A stretch of DNA of 41,720 bases from an uncultured Lachnospiraceae bacterium (GCA_930972465.1 CAKNHF010000026.1:1-41720); one strand, 5' to 3'. Shown: positions 1-8,979, counted from the first letter of the stretch. Notes: a model not told the origin generated them from the letters alone. Made by a program: numbers and translations.

Positions 1-9
1 GAATCCGGC

Positions 10-39
10 AGAAGAGTGAACGAAAGTTCACTCTTCTTT
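10..39 (+). terminator. Rho-independent terminator-like hairpin upstream of rimP
   Basis: A perfect 12-bp inverted repeat (10-21 with 26-37) closes on a GAAA tetraloop. The 3' arm ends in TTCTTT, giving only a short T run. It most likely ends transcription of the gene to the left of the window. Because three more small hairpins follow before rimP, a leader or attenuator role for the rimP operon is also possible. Confidence 0.7.
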
Positions 40-47
40 GATGCAGA

Positions 48-98
48 GGGAAATTTCCCGGAGAAACGGATAAAACTCCGGAAAGATGTCTGTACATC
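48..98 (+). other. Cluster of small inverted repeats in the rimP upstream region
   Basis: Three short inverted repeats lie in series: a 12-base palindrome at 48-59, CCGGAG (58-63) with CTCCGG (76-81), and GATGT (85-89) with ACATC (94-98). The first two overlap by two bases, so they are mutually exclusive in RNA. No convincing sigma-A promoter is visible in this stretch. It may be the leader of the rimP-nusA-infB operon, or only spacer. Confidence 0.3.
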
Positions 99-156
99 AG
101 CGGCTCTGGCCGGCGCATATGTGAAAAGAAACTGAGATTAAGAAAGGAAGTTTGAC

Positions 157-624
157 GTGTCCAGAAGAGAAGAATATGAAGAAAAGACGGAAAAACTTTT
201 GGAGCCGATCGTCTCAGAACTTGGTTTTGAACTGGTCGACGTAGAGTATGTAAAAGAAGGAGGCACCTGGTATCTCAGGGCCTATATTGACAAACCCGGC
301 GGCATCACGGTAGATGACTGCGAGACGGTGAGCAGAAGATTTTCTGATATTCTCGATGAGAAAGATTACATTGAAGATTCCTATGTCTTTGAAGTCAGCT
401 CTCCGGGGCTGGGAAGACCGCTCAAGAAGGAGAAGGATTTTGCGAGGAGCCTCGGCGAAGAGGTGGAGATCCGGACATATCGCCCGATCGACAGACAGAA
501 GGAATTTATCGGCATACTGAAGAGCTACGACGAGGACACCGTGACGATCACATATGAAGACGAGTCGGAACAGATTTTTGACAGGAGCAGCATCGCTCTG
601 ATAAGACTGGCGCTTGATTTTTAG
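157..624 (+). CDS. rimP: Ribosome maturation factor RimP
   Basis: A 155-residue protein, the usual size for RimP, which is needed for late assembly of the 30S ribosomal subunit. The N-terminal domain holds the family signature: LGFELVDVEYVKEG near residues 22-35, then YLRAYIDKPGGITVDDC. This is followed by SPGLGRPL at about residues 82-89 and a C-terminal SH3-like barrel. The start is GTG at 157 with GAAAGGAAG (142-150) about 6 bases upstream. It is the first gene of the rimP-nusA-ylxR-ylxQ-infB-rbfA block, the standard order in Firmicutes. The identification is secure. Confidence 0.97.
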   Translation: MSRREEYEEKTEKLLEPIVSELGFELVDVEYVKEGGTWYLRAYIDKPGGITVDDCETVSRRFSDILDEKDYIEDSYVFEVSSPGLGRPLKKEKDFARSLGEEVEIRTYRPIDRQKEFIGILKSYDEDTVTITYEDESEQIFDRSSIALIRLALDF

Positions 625-695
625 CAGTCTGAGACACCTGCATACGGCGGGAAGGAACCGGCTGTGATTTTAATTTCATTTAGGAGGAAATAATA

Positions 696-1952
696 ATGAA
701 TACAGAGTTAATGGAAGCGTTGACAATTCTTGAAAAAGAGAAAAACATCAGCAGAGATGTGATGATGGATGCAATTGAAAATTCTCTGCTCAGCGCGTGC
801 AAGAATCATTTCGGCACGGCGGAGAATATCAAGGTGATTATGAACAGAGAGACCTGCGATTATGCGGTATATGCGGAGAAAGAAGTCGTGGAGGAAGTAA
901 TGGATCCGGCGCTTGAGATCAGCCTCGAAGACGCGGAAAAGATCGACTCCGCCCTGCACATCGGTGATGTGGCACAGGTTCCGGTGCACTCCAAGGAATT
1001 CGGACGTATTGCAACGCAGAATGCCAAGAACCTGATCCTCCAGAAGATACGCGAGGAAGAGAGAAAAGTCGTGTTTGACCAGTATTTCGAGAAAGAGAAG
1101 GACATCGTTACGGGAGTTGTCCAGCGCTATGTCGGCAAAAACATCAGTATCAATCTCGGGCGGGCCGACGCCATGCTGACAGAAAACGAGCAGGTGAAGG
1201 GAGAAGTCTTCAAGCCTACAGAACGTATCAAACTTTACGTGGTGGAAGTCAAGAATACACCAAAGGGGCCGAAGATCCTTGTCTCCCGTACACATCCGGA
1301 ACTGGTGAAACGTCTCTTTGAGGCTGAGGTGGCTGAGGTAAGAGAGGGCATTGTGGAGATCAAGAGCATTGCCCGCGAGGCCGGTTCCAGAACGAAGATG
1401 GCAGTGTGGTCAAATGATCCCAATGTGGATCCGGTTGGCGCCTGTGTCGGAATGAACGGCGCAAGAGTCAATGCAGTGGTCAATGAGCTTCGCGGTGAGA
1501 AGATCGATATCATCAACTGGGATGAGAATCCGGCGCTTCTGATTGAGAATGCGCTGAGTCCGGCAAAAGTTATCTCCGTCATGGCAGATCCGGAGGAGAA
1601 AGTGGCAGGTGTTATTGTGCCGGATTACCAGCTTTCTCTCGCCATCGGAAAGGAAGGACAGAATGCGAGACTTGCAGCAAGGCTGACGGGATATAAAATC
1701 GATATCAAGAGCGAGACCCAGGCAATCGAGTCGGGCGATCTCCCGGAAAACTACATGGAACAGATGGGCATGATGGGCGAGGAAGGATACACCGGCGATT
1801 TTGATGAGGAAGAGTACGAGGAAGACGCATATGATGAAGAGTATGCGGATTCTTATGAAGACGGCGAGACAGACGCCGGATACGACGACGGTGAAGAGAT
1901 CGAATTTGTTGAGACAGACGGGCAGAACGGGCAGAATTACGGGCAGAATTAA
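696..1952 (+). CDS. nusA: Transcription termination/antitermination factor NusA
   Basis: NusA binds RNA polymerase and modulates pausing, termination and antitermination. At 418 residues it has the Firmicute layout: N-terminal polymerase-binding domain (about 1-130), S1 domain (from about 138, [20 protein letters not shown]), and two KH domains ([11 protein letters not shown] near 240 and [16 protein letters not shown] near 310). The C-terminal acidic repeats of the proteobacterial protein are absent. Instead there is a strongly acidic, Tyr-rich tail from about residue 367, ending in short GQN repeats. The start ATG follows a perfect AGGAGG at 682-687. It sits 71 bases after rimP with no terminator between them. 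Confidence 0.98.
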   Translation: MNTELMEALTILEKEKNISRDVMMDAIENSLLSACKNHFGTAENIKVIMNRETCDYAVYAEKEVVEEVMDPALEISLEDAEKIDSALHIGDVAQVPVHSKEFGRIATQNAKNLILQKIREEERKVVFDQYFEKEKDIVTGVVQRYVGKNISINLGRADAMLTENEQVKGEVFKPTERIKLYVVEVKNTPKGPKILVSRTHPELVKRLFEAEVAEVREGIVEIKSIAREAGSRTKMAVWSNDPNVDPVGACVGMNGARVNAVVNELRGEKIDIINWDENPALLIENALSPAKVISVMADPEEKVAGVIVPDYQLSLAIGKEGQNARLAARLTGYKIDIKSETQAIESGDLPENYMEQMGMMGEEGYTGDFDEEEYEEDAYDEEYADSYEDGETDAGYDDGEEIEFVETDGQNGQNYGQN

Positions 1953-1969
1953 CTGAAGGAGTGAATCGA

Positions 1970-2248
1970 TTGGCAGTGAAAAAAAAGATTCCCATGCGCA
2001 AATGCGTGGGCTGCGGTGAGATGAAACCGAAAAAGGAACTGATGCGTATCCTGCGTGATCAGGAGGGAGAGTTCATGACGGATACGACAGGAAAGAAGAA
2101 CGGACGAGGAGCCTATATCTGCTTTTCAAAAGAATGTTTCCGGAAGGCGGTTAAGAACAAAGGCCTGGAGCGCTCGTTCAGACAGACGATTCCGCAGGAG
2201 GTATACGACAGACTGGAAAAGGAGATGGGAGATATTGCAGAGGGATAA
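1970..2248 (+). CDS. ylxR: YlxR/RnpM family RNA-binding protein
   Basis: A small basic protein of about 92 residues with the YlxR signature MRKCVGCGEMKPKKEL near its N-terminus and GRGAYIC further on. In B. subtilis the homologue (RnpM) binds the RNase P RNA and modulates its activity; earlier work treated it as a nucleic-acid-binding protein of the nusA operon. The frame is open from GTG at 1961, but that codon overlaps the ribosome binding site AAGGAG (1956-1961). TTG at 1970, 8 bases after the site, is the better start; GTG at 1976 is a further alternative. The end overlaps the next gene by 14 bases, indicating translational coupling. Confidence 0.92.
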   Translation: MAVKKKIPMRKCVGCGEMKPKKELMRILRDQEGEFMTDTTGKKNGRGAYICFSKECFRKAVKNKGLERSFRQTIPQEVYDRLEKEMGDIAEG

Positions 2249-2555
2249 AGTGCTGTCTCTGATCGGTCTTGCGATGAAAGCAGGAAAATGTGCAAGCGGC
2301 GAATTTATGACCGAGCGCGAGGCAAAAACCGGGGGGGCAAAACTCGTCATGGTTGCTGCGGACGCGTCGGACAATACGAAGAAGAAATTTCGGGATATGT
2401 GTGAATTTTACAAAGTTCCAATTTGTTTTTACGGAGATAAAGATACCTTAGGGCATGCAATGGGAAAAGAATTCCGTGCATCTCTGGCGATATTGGACGA
2501 AGGATTTGCAGAAGGAATTCTAAAAGAGCTTAAAAACCGGGAGAGTATTGCATAA
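2235..2555 (+). CDS. ylxQ: L7Ae/YlxQ family kink-turn RNA-binding protein
   Basis: A 106-residue L7Ae/L30e/S12e/Gadd45 family protein. Family features are the N-terminal LIGLAMKAGKCASGE, a central KLVMVAADASDNTKKK (the strand-helix that grips kink-turn RNA), and VPICFYGDKDTLGHAMGK. Homologues YlxQ and YbxF of B. subtilis are ribosome- or k-turn-associated. The start is TTG at 2235, inside the end of ylxR and preceded by GGAGATGGGAG. The position between ylxR and infB matches the conserved Firmicute order. The precise cellular role is not settled for this paralogue. Confidence 0.92.
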   Translation: MQRDKVLSLIGLAMKAGKCASGEFMTEREAKTGGAKLVMVAADASDNTKKKFRDMCEFYKVPICFYGDKDTLGHAMGKEFRASLAILDEGFAEGILKELKNRESIA

Positions 2556-2570
2556 AGGAGGTAGTTGATT

Positions 2571-5243
2571 ATGACAAAAATGAGGGTACATGAGCTGGCA
2601 AAGGAACTGAACATGGAGAACAGGGAAATCCTTGACATGCTGAAAGCCAGAAATATTGAGGTAAAGAATCATATGAGCACTCTGGAGGATGATGTGACAG
2701 AGTCAATAAGAAAAGAAGTTCAGGGAAGAAAGGACGGCGGAAAGAAGACAGAGGCTCCGGAAAAAGAGCAGGCTCCGAAGAAGAAAAACCTTGCTTTTGT
2801 GGTGCGTCCGCAGAATTCCAGGAACAGCAGCCGCATCCAGGGAAAACGTCCGGGCCAGCGCCCGGCCCGTCCGGCTCAGGGAAGCGGGAAGGCGAATGGT
2901 GAAAACCGTCCGCCCCGTGCCGCAGGAGGAGCACGTCCGACGCGTCAGGCGGCGCCGGCCGGAACACGTTCTTCAGCGGAGGGACGTCCTGTGAGAACGG
3001 AGCGCCCGGCACAGAGCCAGCGCCCGGCGGAAGAGGCGAGAACAGGGCGTCCGGAGAGAGGAAGTCAGAACGGACCACGCCCGGAGAGACAGTCACAGGG
3101 AACGGCTCGTACGTCAGGTGAGGGAAGAGGACCGCGTCAGGAAAGAAGCGACAGAAATTCCCAGGGAACGCGTCAGGGGAGAGAAGCCAGAGGACCGCGT
3201 CAGGAAAGAGGAGGCCGTGATCAGCACTTCAGCGGACAGGGCCAGCGCCAGGGCGGCGGTCAGCGCAGCGACAGAAGAGGCGACTCACGCCGTGATGATT
3301 CCATGAGCGCACCTATGATGGAACAGCAGAAGAGCCAGAGAAACAAGGCGAAGGATAAAGAGAGAGACAACAAGAAGAAAGAATACAGAGACGAGGCTTT
3401 CGAAGGCAGAGCTAAGAAAGGCAAAAAACAGAAACAGACCGCCGAGGTCAAGAAGCCTCAGGCAAAACCGGAAAAGAAAGAGGAACAGATCAAACAGATT
3501 GTAATTCCGGAAGTGCTTACGATCAAAGAACTGGCAGATAAGATGAAAGTAGTTCCGTCAGTGATCGTCAAGAAGCTTTTCCTTCAGGGAAAAGTGGTTA
3601 CCGTGAATCAGGAGATTGATTTTGACACTGCAGAAGAGATTGCAATGGACTTTGACGTTCTCTGCGAGAAAGAAGAAGTTGTGGATGTCATTGAGGAACT
3701 CCTGAAAGAGGACGAAGAAGATGAAAGCCTGATGGTGAAACGGCCTCCGGTTGTATGCGTCATGGGACATGTAGACCATGGAAAAACTTCTCTCCTTGAC
3801 GCGATCCGGCACACCAACGTGACCGATAAGGAAGCGGGAGGAATCACACAGCATATCGGAGCATATGTGGTGGAGGTCAACGGTGAGAAGATCACTTTTC
3901 TTGATACTCCGGGACATGAGGCGTTTACGGCGATGCGTATGCGCGGCGCAAACTCTACGGATATCGCGATCCTTGTGGTAGCGGCGGACGACGGAGTGAT
4001 GCCTCAGACTGTGGAGGCCATCAATCATGCGAAAGCCGCGGGAGTGGAGATCATTGTGGCCATCAACAAGATCGACAAACCCGGTGCAAACGTAGAAAGA
4101 GTAAAACAGGAACTGACAGAGTATGAACTGATTCCGGAGGACTGGGGAGGAAGTACAGTATTCGTTCCGGTATCCGCTCACACGAAGGAGGGAATTCCGG
4201 AACTGCTGGAGATGATTCTGCTTACTGCGGAAGTGATGGAACTGAAGGCAAATCCGAACCGTGCGGCGAGAGGTCTTGTCATCGAGGCGGAGCTTGATAA
4301 AGGAAAAGGTTCTGTTGCAACCGTTCTTGTGCAGAAAGGAACCCTTCATGTAGGAGATGCAATTGCGGCAGGCTCTGCGCACGGACGAGTGAGGGCCATG
4401 ATGGACGACAAGGGAAGACGTGTGAAGGAAGCAGGTCCGTCTCAGCCGGTGGAGATCCTCGGACTGAATGATGTTCCCAATGCCGGCGAGGTATTTGTAG
4501 GATGCGCATCGGAGAAAGAGGCAAGAAACTTCGCGGATACATTTATCGCTCAGAATAAGGTGAAACTGCTTGATGAGACCAAGTCCAAGATGTCTCTTGA
4601 CGATCTGTTCAACCAGATCAAGGAAGGCAATCTGAAAGAGCTTAATATTGTAGTTAAGGCTGACGTCCAGGGGTCTGTTGAGGCACTCAAACAGAGCCTG
4701 CTTAAACTGAGCAATGAAGAAGTCGTGGTCAAGGTTATCCACGGAGGCGTAGGCGCCATCAATGAGTCGGATGTGATCCTCGCTTCCGCATCCAATGCGA
4801 TTATCATCGGTTTCAACGTACGTCCCGATGCGACGGCAAAGGATATCGCGGAGCGTGAAGGAGTTGACCTGAGGCTTTACAGGGTTATCTACAATGCAAT
4901 TGAAGACGTGGAAGCCGCAATGAAGGGAATGCTCGATCCGGTATTTGAAGAGAAGATACTCGGCCACGCAGAGGTGCGTCAGACATTCAAGGCTTCCGGT
5001 GTGGGTATGATTGCGGGTGCCTATGTGCAGGACGGTATATTTGAGAGAAACTGCTCCACACGTCTGATCCGTGACGGAGTGGTCATGTTCGACGGCCCGC
5101 TTGCATCGCTGAAGAGATTCAAGGATGATGTGAAGGAAGTAAGAGCCGGATACGAGTGCGGATTTGTATTCGAGAATTATAATGACATCAAGGAAGGCGA
5201 CCAGGTAGAAGCCTACAAGATGGTGGAGATAGAGAGAAAATAG
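2571..5243 (+). CDS. infB: Translation initiation factor IF-2
   Basis: The GTPase that delivers initiator fMet-tRNA to the ribosome. The protein is 890 residues from ATG at 2571, which is 8 bases after AGGAGGT; an upstream in-frame TTG at 2565 falls too close to that site. Layout: IF2_N subdomain (1-45), a long Arg/Gln/Gly/Pro-rich linker (about 70-255), a Lys-rich stretch, a second IF2_N (about 310-365), then the G domain with GHVDHGKT (about 398), DTPGH (about 444) and NKID (about 498). Domain II, domain III and the fMet-tRNA-binding domain follow. The linker carries repeated GPRQER units encoded by near-identical DNA. The identification is secure. Confidence 0.98.
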   Translation: MTKMRVHELAKELNMENREILDMLKARNIEVKNHMSTLEDDVTESIRKEVQGRKDGGKKTEAPEKEQAPKKKNLAFVVRPQNSRNSSRIQGKRPGQRPARPAQGSGKANGENRPPRAAGGARPTRQAAPAGTRSSAEGRPVRTERPAQSQRPAEEARTGRPERGSQNGPRPERQSQGTARTSGEGRGPRQERSDRNSQGTRQGREARGPRQERGGRDQHFSGQGQRQGGGQRSDRRGDSRRDDSMSAPMMEQQKSQRNKAKDKERDNKKKEYRDEAFEGRAKKGKKQKQTAEVKKPQAKPEKKEEQIKQIVIPEVLTIKELADKMKVVPSVIVKKLFLQGKVVTVNQEIDFDTAEEIAMDFDVLCEKEEVVDVIEELLKEDEEDESLMVKRPPVVCVMGHVDHGKTSLLDAIRHTNVTDKEAGGITQHIGAYVVEVNGEKITFLDTPGHEAFTAMRMRGANSTDIAILVVAADDGVMPQTVEAINHAKAAGVEIIVAINKIDKPGANVERVKQELTEYELIPEDWGGSTVFVPVSAHTKEGIPELLEMILLTAEVMELKANPNRAARGLVIEAELDKGKGSVATVLVQKGTLHVGDAIAAGSAHGRVRAMMDDKGRRVKEAGPSQPVEILGLNDVPNAGEVFVGCASEKEARNFADTFIAQNKVKLLDETKSKMSLDDLFNQIKEGNLKELNIVVKADVQGSVEALKQSLLKLSNEEVVVKVIHGGVGAINESDVILASASNAIIIGFNVRPDATAKDIAEREGVDLRLYRVIYNAIEDVEAAMKGMLDPVFEEKILGHAEVRQTFKASGVGMIAGAYVQDGIFERNCSTRLIRDGVVMFDGPLASLKRFKDDVKEVRAGYECGFVFENYNDIKEGDQVEAYKMVEIERK

Positions 5244-5285
5244 TCTTCCGGAAGACGAGACTATGACAGGAAAGAAGGGGCAGCA

Positions 5286-5663
5286 ATGAGAAAAAACAGT
5301 ATAAAAAATACGCGGGTAAACGCAGAAGTGCAGAGAGAGCTGAGCAATATCCTGCGCAGCGGGATCAAAGACCCGAGAGTGGCGCCGATGACTTCCGTAG
5401 TGGCTGTCGAAGTGGCTCCTGATCTGAAGACATGCAAGGCCTATATCAGTGTCCTGGGAGATGAGAAAATGCAGCAGGACACCATCAAAGGCCTTCAGAG
5501 CGCGGAAGGCTACATCCGGCATGAGCTGGCGCGGACGATCAATATGCGCAATACTCCGGAAATCAGATTTATTATAGATCAGTCTATAGAATATGGAGTG
5601 AATATCAGCAGAAAGATAGATGAAGTGACGAGAGATTTGAAAAAAGATGGAGCTGATGAGTAA
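5286..5663 (+). CDS. rbfA: Ribosome-binding factor A
   Basis: A 125-residue KH-type protein that binds the 30S subunit during 16S rRNA 5'-end maturation and cold adaptation. Family features are NTRVNAEVQRELSNIL, IKDPRVAPMTSVVAVEVAPDLK, and an AKRTPEL-like element read here as RTINMRNTPEIRF. The length is typical. The start ATG follows AAGAAGGGG, 42 bases after infB. The stop lies inside the beginning of the downstream DHH phosphoesterase gene, so the two are coupled. Confidence 0.96.
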   Translation: MRKNSIKNTRVNAEVQRELSNILRSGIKDPRVAPMTSVVAVEVAPDLKTCKAYISVLGDEKMQQDTIKGLQSAEGYIRHELARTINMRNTPEIRFIIDQSIEYGVNISRKIDEVTRDLKKDGADE

Positions 5664-6645
5664 AATGAGTTTAGTTTTGGATGATATTTTAAAAGGCAGA
5701 CGGCGGGTTGCGCTGGGCGGACATGTCCGCCCGGACGGCGACTGTGTCGGTTCCTGTCTCGGGCTGTACATGTATCTGAAAGAGCAGTATCCTGAGACGG
5801 CGACAGATGTATATCTGGAGAATGTGCCGGAAGCATTCAGCATGATCCAGTGTACGGATGAAGTGAAGACGGAGATCGGTGAGGCTGATGCATATGATCT
5901 GTTCATCTGTCTGGACTGCGGCGATGTCAAAAGACTCGGCTTCGCTGAAACGCTGTTTGAGAGCGCTGCGGAGACGGTATGTATCGATCACCATGCGAGC
6001 AATGAGGCATTTGCGGATCACAATTACATAGTTCCGGACGCAAGTTCTACCTCGGAACTTGTATATAACCTTCTGGACAGGGAGAAAATAAGTAAAAGGA
6101 CAGCAGAGGCCTTGTATATGGGAATTGCACATGATACGGGAGTGTTTCAGTATTCCTGCACATCCCCGGAGACAATGGAGATCGCGGCGGATCTGATGCG
6201 AAAGGGCATCAATGGAAATGAGATCATAGAGAGAACGTATTACGAAAAGACATATGTCCAGAATCAGATTCTGGGACGGGCGCTTCTGGAGAGTATGCTC
6301 ATTCTGGATAAACGCTGTATCGTCTCTGTGGTGCGGGAGAAGGAAATGGAATTTTTCCAGGCCGTTCCCGCTGATCTGGAGGGGATCGTCAGTCAGCTTC
6401 GCCAGACAAAGGGCGTGGAAGTTGCAATGTTTCTGCATGAGACAGCTCCGCAGCAGTTCAAGGTCAGCCTGAGGTCCAAAGGCAATGTGGATGTGAGCAG
6501 GATAGCGGTGTATTTCGGCGGCGGCGGACATGTGAATGCGGCAGGCGTCACGATGAAGGGATCCAGCCATGATGTGATCAACAACATATCAAGACAGATT
6601 CTCCTGCAGCTGGATAAAAATACAGAGCAGGACGAGGACAGATGA
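5647..6645 (+). CDS. nrnA: DHH/DHHA1 phosphoesterase, NrnA type (oligoribonuclease/pAp phosphatase)
   Basis: About 326-332 residues. NrnA-type enzymes degrade 2-5-nt RNA ends and dephosphorylate pAp; they act in RNA turnover and sulfur recycling. The metal-binding DHH motifs are visible: GHVRPDGDCVGS (about 24-35), LDCGD (about 90), IDHHASN (about 114-120) and HDTGVF (about 160). The C-terminal DHHA1 motif GGGGHVNAAG is near 291. The first ATG at 5647 overlaps rbfA by 17 bases; ATG at 5656 and 5665 are also plausible because no start has an ideal ribosome binding site. It ends with a 4-base overlap on truB. In Firmicutes it commonly sits between rbfA and truB. Confidence 0.93.
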   Translation: MELMSKMSLVLDDILKGRRRVALGGHVRPDGDCVGSCLGLYMYLKEQYPETATDVYLENVPEAFSMIQCTDEVKTEIGEADAYDLFICLDCGDVKRLGFAETLFESAAETVCIDHHASNEAFADHNYIVPDASSTSELVYNLLDREKISKRTAEALYMGIAHDTGVFQYSCTSPETMEIAADLMRKGINGNEIIERTYYEKTYVQNQILGRALLESMLILDKRCIVSVVREKEMEFFQAVPADLEGIVSQLRQTKGVEVAMFLHETAPQQFKVSLRSKGNVDVSRIAVYFGGGGHVNAAGVTMKGSSHDVINNISRQILLQLDKNTEQDEDR

Positions 6646-7583
6646 TCAACGGGATACTGAACATTTATAAAGAAAAAGGCTATACTTCCCACGATGTTGT
6701 AGCCCGGCTCCGGAAGATCACGGGACAGAAGAAGATCGGACATACAGGCACACTCGATCCGGATGCGGAAGGCGTGCTTCCCGTCTGCCTCGGAAGAGCC
6801 ACAAAGGTATGTGATATGCTCACCGACAGGGATAAGACATACCGCGCTGTCCTGCTGCTGGGAAAGACGACAGATACACAGGATATTTCCGGCAAAGTGC
6901 TTTCCGAGAAAGATACGGAAGGGATTTCAACGGAGACGGTCCTGGAGTGTGTGCGCGGATTTGTGGGAGAATATGACCAGATTCCCCCGATGTATTCTGC
7001 GCTTAAGATTAACGGCAGGAAACTGTATGAGCTTGCCCGTGAGGGAAAAACCGTGGAGAGAAAGAGCCGCAGGGTTATGATCCGGGAAATCAATATTGAG
7101 AAGACGGAACTTCCAAGAGTATATATGGAAGTGAGCTGCTCAAAAGGAACTTACATCCGGACGCTCTGTCATGATATCGGCGAGCGGCTGGGAACCGGCG
7201 GATGTATGGAGCAACTTGTAAGGACACGGGCCGGCAGCTTCGATATCAGTGGGAGCCATCGGATAGAAGAGGTGGCTGAGGCAGCCGCAGACGGAAGAAT
7301 AGAGGAATATCTTATTCCTCTTGACAGTGTGTTTGAGGGGATGCGGAAGATTACCGTGAAGGACCGGTATGCTTCGAAGGCGTATAACGGGAATCCTCTT
7401 CCCGCCCGGGCTGCGGAAGAGAGGGCAGACTTCCGCTCTGGCGGGCAGTACAGAGTATATGACGTGCAGGGACATTTTATAGGTGTCTACCGGTACAGCG
7501 CAGGCGCCGAACGTTTTACACTTGAGAAAATGTTCCTTGATCCGGAAGAGCTTTCTGCCGGATCAGGGGGATTGAAGGGATAG
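6642..7583 (+). CDS. truB: tRNA pseudouridine(55) synthase TruB
   Basis: This enzyme converts U55 of the tRNA T-loop to pseudouridine. At 313 residues it has the normal length. The catalytic motif GHTGTLDPDAEGVLPVCLG spans about residues 33-51 with the nucleophilic Asp in LDPDA. Further family elements are YRAVLLLGKTTDTQD, QIPPMYSALKINGRKLYELAREG and CSKGTYIRTLCHDIG. A C-terminal TruB_C/PUA-like segment follows. The ATG overlaps the nrnA stop (ATGA arrangement), and ribF starts 2 bases after its own stop. Confidence 0.97.
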   Translation: MINGILNIYKEKGYTSHDVVARLRKITGQKKIGHTGTLDPDAEGVLPVCLGRATKVCDMLTDRDKTYRAVLLLGKTTDTQDISGKVLSEKDTEGISTETVLECVRGFVGEYDQIPPMYSALKINGRKLYELAREGKTVERKSRRVMIREINIEKTELPRVYMEVSCSKGTYIRTLCHDIGERLGTGGCMEQLVRTRAGSFDISGSHRIEEVAEAAADGRIEEYLIPLDSVFEGMRKITVKDRYASKAYNGNPLPARAAEERADFRSGGQYRVYDVQGHFIGVYRYSAGAERFTLEKMFLDPEELSAGSGGLKG

Positions 7584-7585
7584 AC

Positions 7586-8476
7586 ATGCAGTATATTACA
7601 GGAATTGAATCTTACCGAGGTACAGCACGGACGGCCGTGACACTGGGAAAATTCGACGGTCTTCACAGAGGACATCAGAAACTGGTGGAAAAGATCAGAG
7701 AATATGCGGCGGACGGATGTGAGAGCGTTCTCTGCGCATTTGATATGGACAGAGACTGCATCATGACGAATGAGGAACGCCGCTCCCATCTGGAAGGAAA
7801 GATTGACTGGCTCATCCGCTATCCGTTTACCCGGGAACTTCGGGAGATGGAGGCGGAGGATTTTATCAGGGAGATCCTTTTCAGAAAGCTCCGCGCGGCG
7901 CATGTTGTCGTGGGAACAGACTTTTCTTTCGGATACGGAAAGAGAGGCAATGCGGATATGCTTCTCAGATATGCGGAGGAATACGGATATACGGTTGACG
8001 TAATCGAGAAAGAAAAATACGGAGACAGAGTTATCAGCAGTTCCTACATCAGGGAGGCGCTGGCCGAGGGGGATGTTCATCTGGCGGAACAGCTTCTGGG
8101 ATATCCTTACGAGATGACGGGGATCGTTGAACACGGGAAACAGCTGGGAAGAACTCTGGGATTTCCGACAATGAACATTGAGCCTCAGGGAAGAAAGATC
8201 CTTCCCCGGTTTGGCGTATACGCATGCCGTGTGAGAGTCGACGGGAAATGGTATGCAGGGATTGGCAATGCCGGCATAAAACCCACCGTAACAGACGAAC
8301 ACAAGAAACTTCTGGAAGTCTTTGTATTCGGCTATGAGGGCAGCGCTTACGGAAAGGAGATTACCGCCCGGTTCTGTGAGTTCGAAAGACCTGAAACTAA
8401 ATTTGCATCAGTTGAGGAATTGAAGGAGCATGTGATGGGGGATATCCGATTCGGAGAAAAATATTTCGGATTATAA
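7586..8476 (+). CDS. ribF: Bifunctional riboflavin kinase/FAD synthetase
   Basis: RibF phosphorylates riboflavin to FMN and adenylylates FMN to FAD. At 296 residues it has both domains: the N-terminal nucleotidyltransferase with LGKFDGLHRGHQ (about 21-32) and ISSSYIREAL (about 150-159), and the C-terminal riboflavin kinase with LGRTLGFPTMNI (about 189-200) and a GNAGIKPTV element. The truB-ribF pair, 2 bases apart, is widespread. It is the last gene of the rimP operon as read here, because a strong promoter starts a few bases after its stop. Confidence 0.97.
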   Translation: MQYITGIESYRGTARTAVTLGKFDGLHRGHQKLVEKIREYAADGCESVLCAFDMDRDCIMTNEERRSHLEGKIDWLIRYPFTRELREMEAEDFIREILFRKLRAAHVVVGTDFSFGYGKRGNADMLLRYAEEYGYTVDVIEKEKYGDRVISSSYIREALAEGDVHLAEQLLGYPYEMTGIVEHGKQLGRTLGFPTMNIEPQGRKILPRFGVYACRVRVDGKWYAGIGNAGIKPTVTDEHKKLLEVFVFGYEGSAYGKEITARFCEFERPETKFASVEELKEHVMGDIRFGEKYFGL

Positions 8477-8484
8477 ATTCCCGC

Positions 8485-8513
8485 TTTACATCCGGTGAGC
8501 ATTATGCTATACT
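8485..8513 (+). promoter_or_regulatory. Sigma-A promoter of rpsO
   Basis: TTTACA at 8485-8490 and TATACT at 8508-8513 are separated by exactly 17 bases; the expected transcription start is near 8520. Each box has one mismatch to consensus. The promoter begins 9 bases after the ribF stop and gives rpsO a leader of about 95 bases. Confidence 0.85.
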
Positions 8514-8530
8514 AGCCGGGTATGAAATGA

Positions 8531-8567
8531 ACCGATGTTCGGTAACCGGAGCTACTCCAACCGTTAC
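8531..8567 (+). promoter_or_regulatory. Probable S15 autoregulatory leader structure
   Basis: The rpsO leader can fold compactly: ACCGA (8531-8535) pairs with TCGGT (8539-8543), or alternatively GTAAC (8542-8546) pairs with GTTAC (8563-8567), enclosing GGAG (8548-8551) and CTCC (8555-8558). The two options share bases, so they compete. Firmicute rpsO leaders are known to bind S15 and repress its own translation. This assignment rests on position and hairpins, not on a covariance match. Confidence 0.45.
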
Positions 8568-8615
8568 TTAATATCAGGCGTTTTGTAGAAGAGAAATATT
8601 AAGGAGGAAATGAAA

Positions 8616-8882
8616 ATGATCGCAAAGGAAAAGAAACAGGCTATTATCAAAGAGTATGGAAGAAGTGAAGGAGACACAGGATCTCCGGAGGTACAGGTTG
8701 CCATTCTGACAGCAAGGATCAATGAGCTGACAGAGCACTTCAAGGCGAACCCGAAGGATCATCACTCAAGAAGAGGACTTCTTAAGATGGTTGGTCAGAG
8801 AAGAGGACTTCTTGCATACCTTAAGAAAGTGGACATCGAGAGATACCGTTCACTGATTGAGAGACTTGGTCTTAGAAAATAA
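8616..8882 (+). CDS. rpsO: 30S ribosomal protein S15
   Basis: S15 binds the 16S rRNA three-way junction early in 30S assembly. From ATG at 8616 the product is 88 residues, matching the family. The hallmark stretch is [16 protein letters not shown] (about 19-34), followed by [20 protein letters not shown] (about 46-65) and a C-terminal LGLRK. An in-frame ATG at 8610 lies only 2 bases after AGGAGG (8602-8607), whereas 8616 has an 8-base spacing and is preferred. The gene has its own promoter, leader and terminator. Confidence 0.97.
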   Translation: MIAKEKKQAIIKEYGRSEGDTGSPEVQVAILTARINELTEHFKANPKDHHSRRGLLKMVGQRRGLLAYLKKVDIERYRSLIERLGLRK

Positions 8883-8894
8883 TGTTTTTGCGCT

Positions 8895-8931
8895 GCGCCG
8901 TATGCTTTACAGTAAGTATGCGGCGCTTTTT
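8895..8931 (+). terminator. Terminator of rpsO
   Basis: A 13-bp stem (from GCGCCG at 8895 to GGCGC ending 8926, with two G-T wobbles) closes a short loop and is followed by five T residues. It separates rpsO from pnp. Confidence 0.9.
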
Positions 8932-8939
8932 AAAAATAT

Positions 8940-8968
8940 TTGCTTAACCGGGTTTGGTATGCTATAAT
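8940..8968 (+). promoter_or_regulatory. Sigma-A promoter of pnp
   Basis: TTGCTT (8940-8945) and a perfect TATAAT (8963-8968) are 17 bases apart. The start site expected near 8975 places the long leader hairpin at the very 5' end of the mRNA. Confidence 0.88.
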
Positions 8969-8979
8969 AATTTAGACTG

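Noticed and set aside
3558-5930. A 790-codon open frame on the - strand opposite infB, rbfA and the start of nrnA
   Set aside because: It is antisense to three certain genes, has no ribosome binding site and its product is a Cys/His/Ser-rich composition typical of antisense frames.
5689-6570. A 293-codon - strand open frame opposite nrnA
   Set aside because: It is a shadow of a clear DHH phosphoesterase gene with no start site or recognisable domain.
8771-8817. Direct repeat of AGAAGAGGACTTCTT within rpsO
   Set aside because: It encodes the duplicated RRGLL segment typical of S15 and is not a mobile or regulatory repeat.
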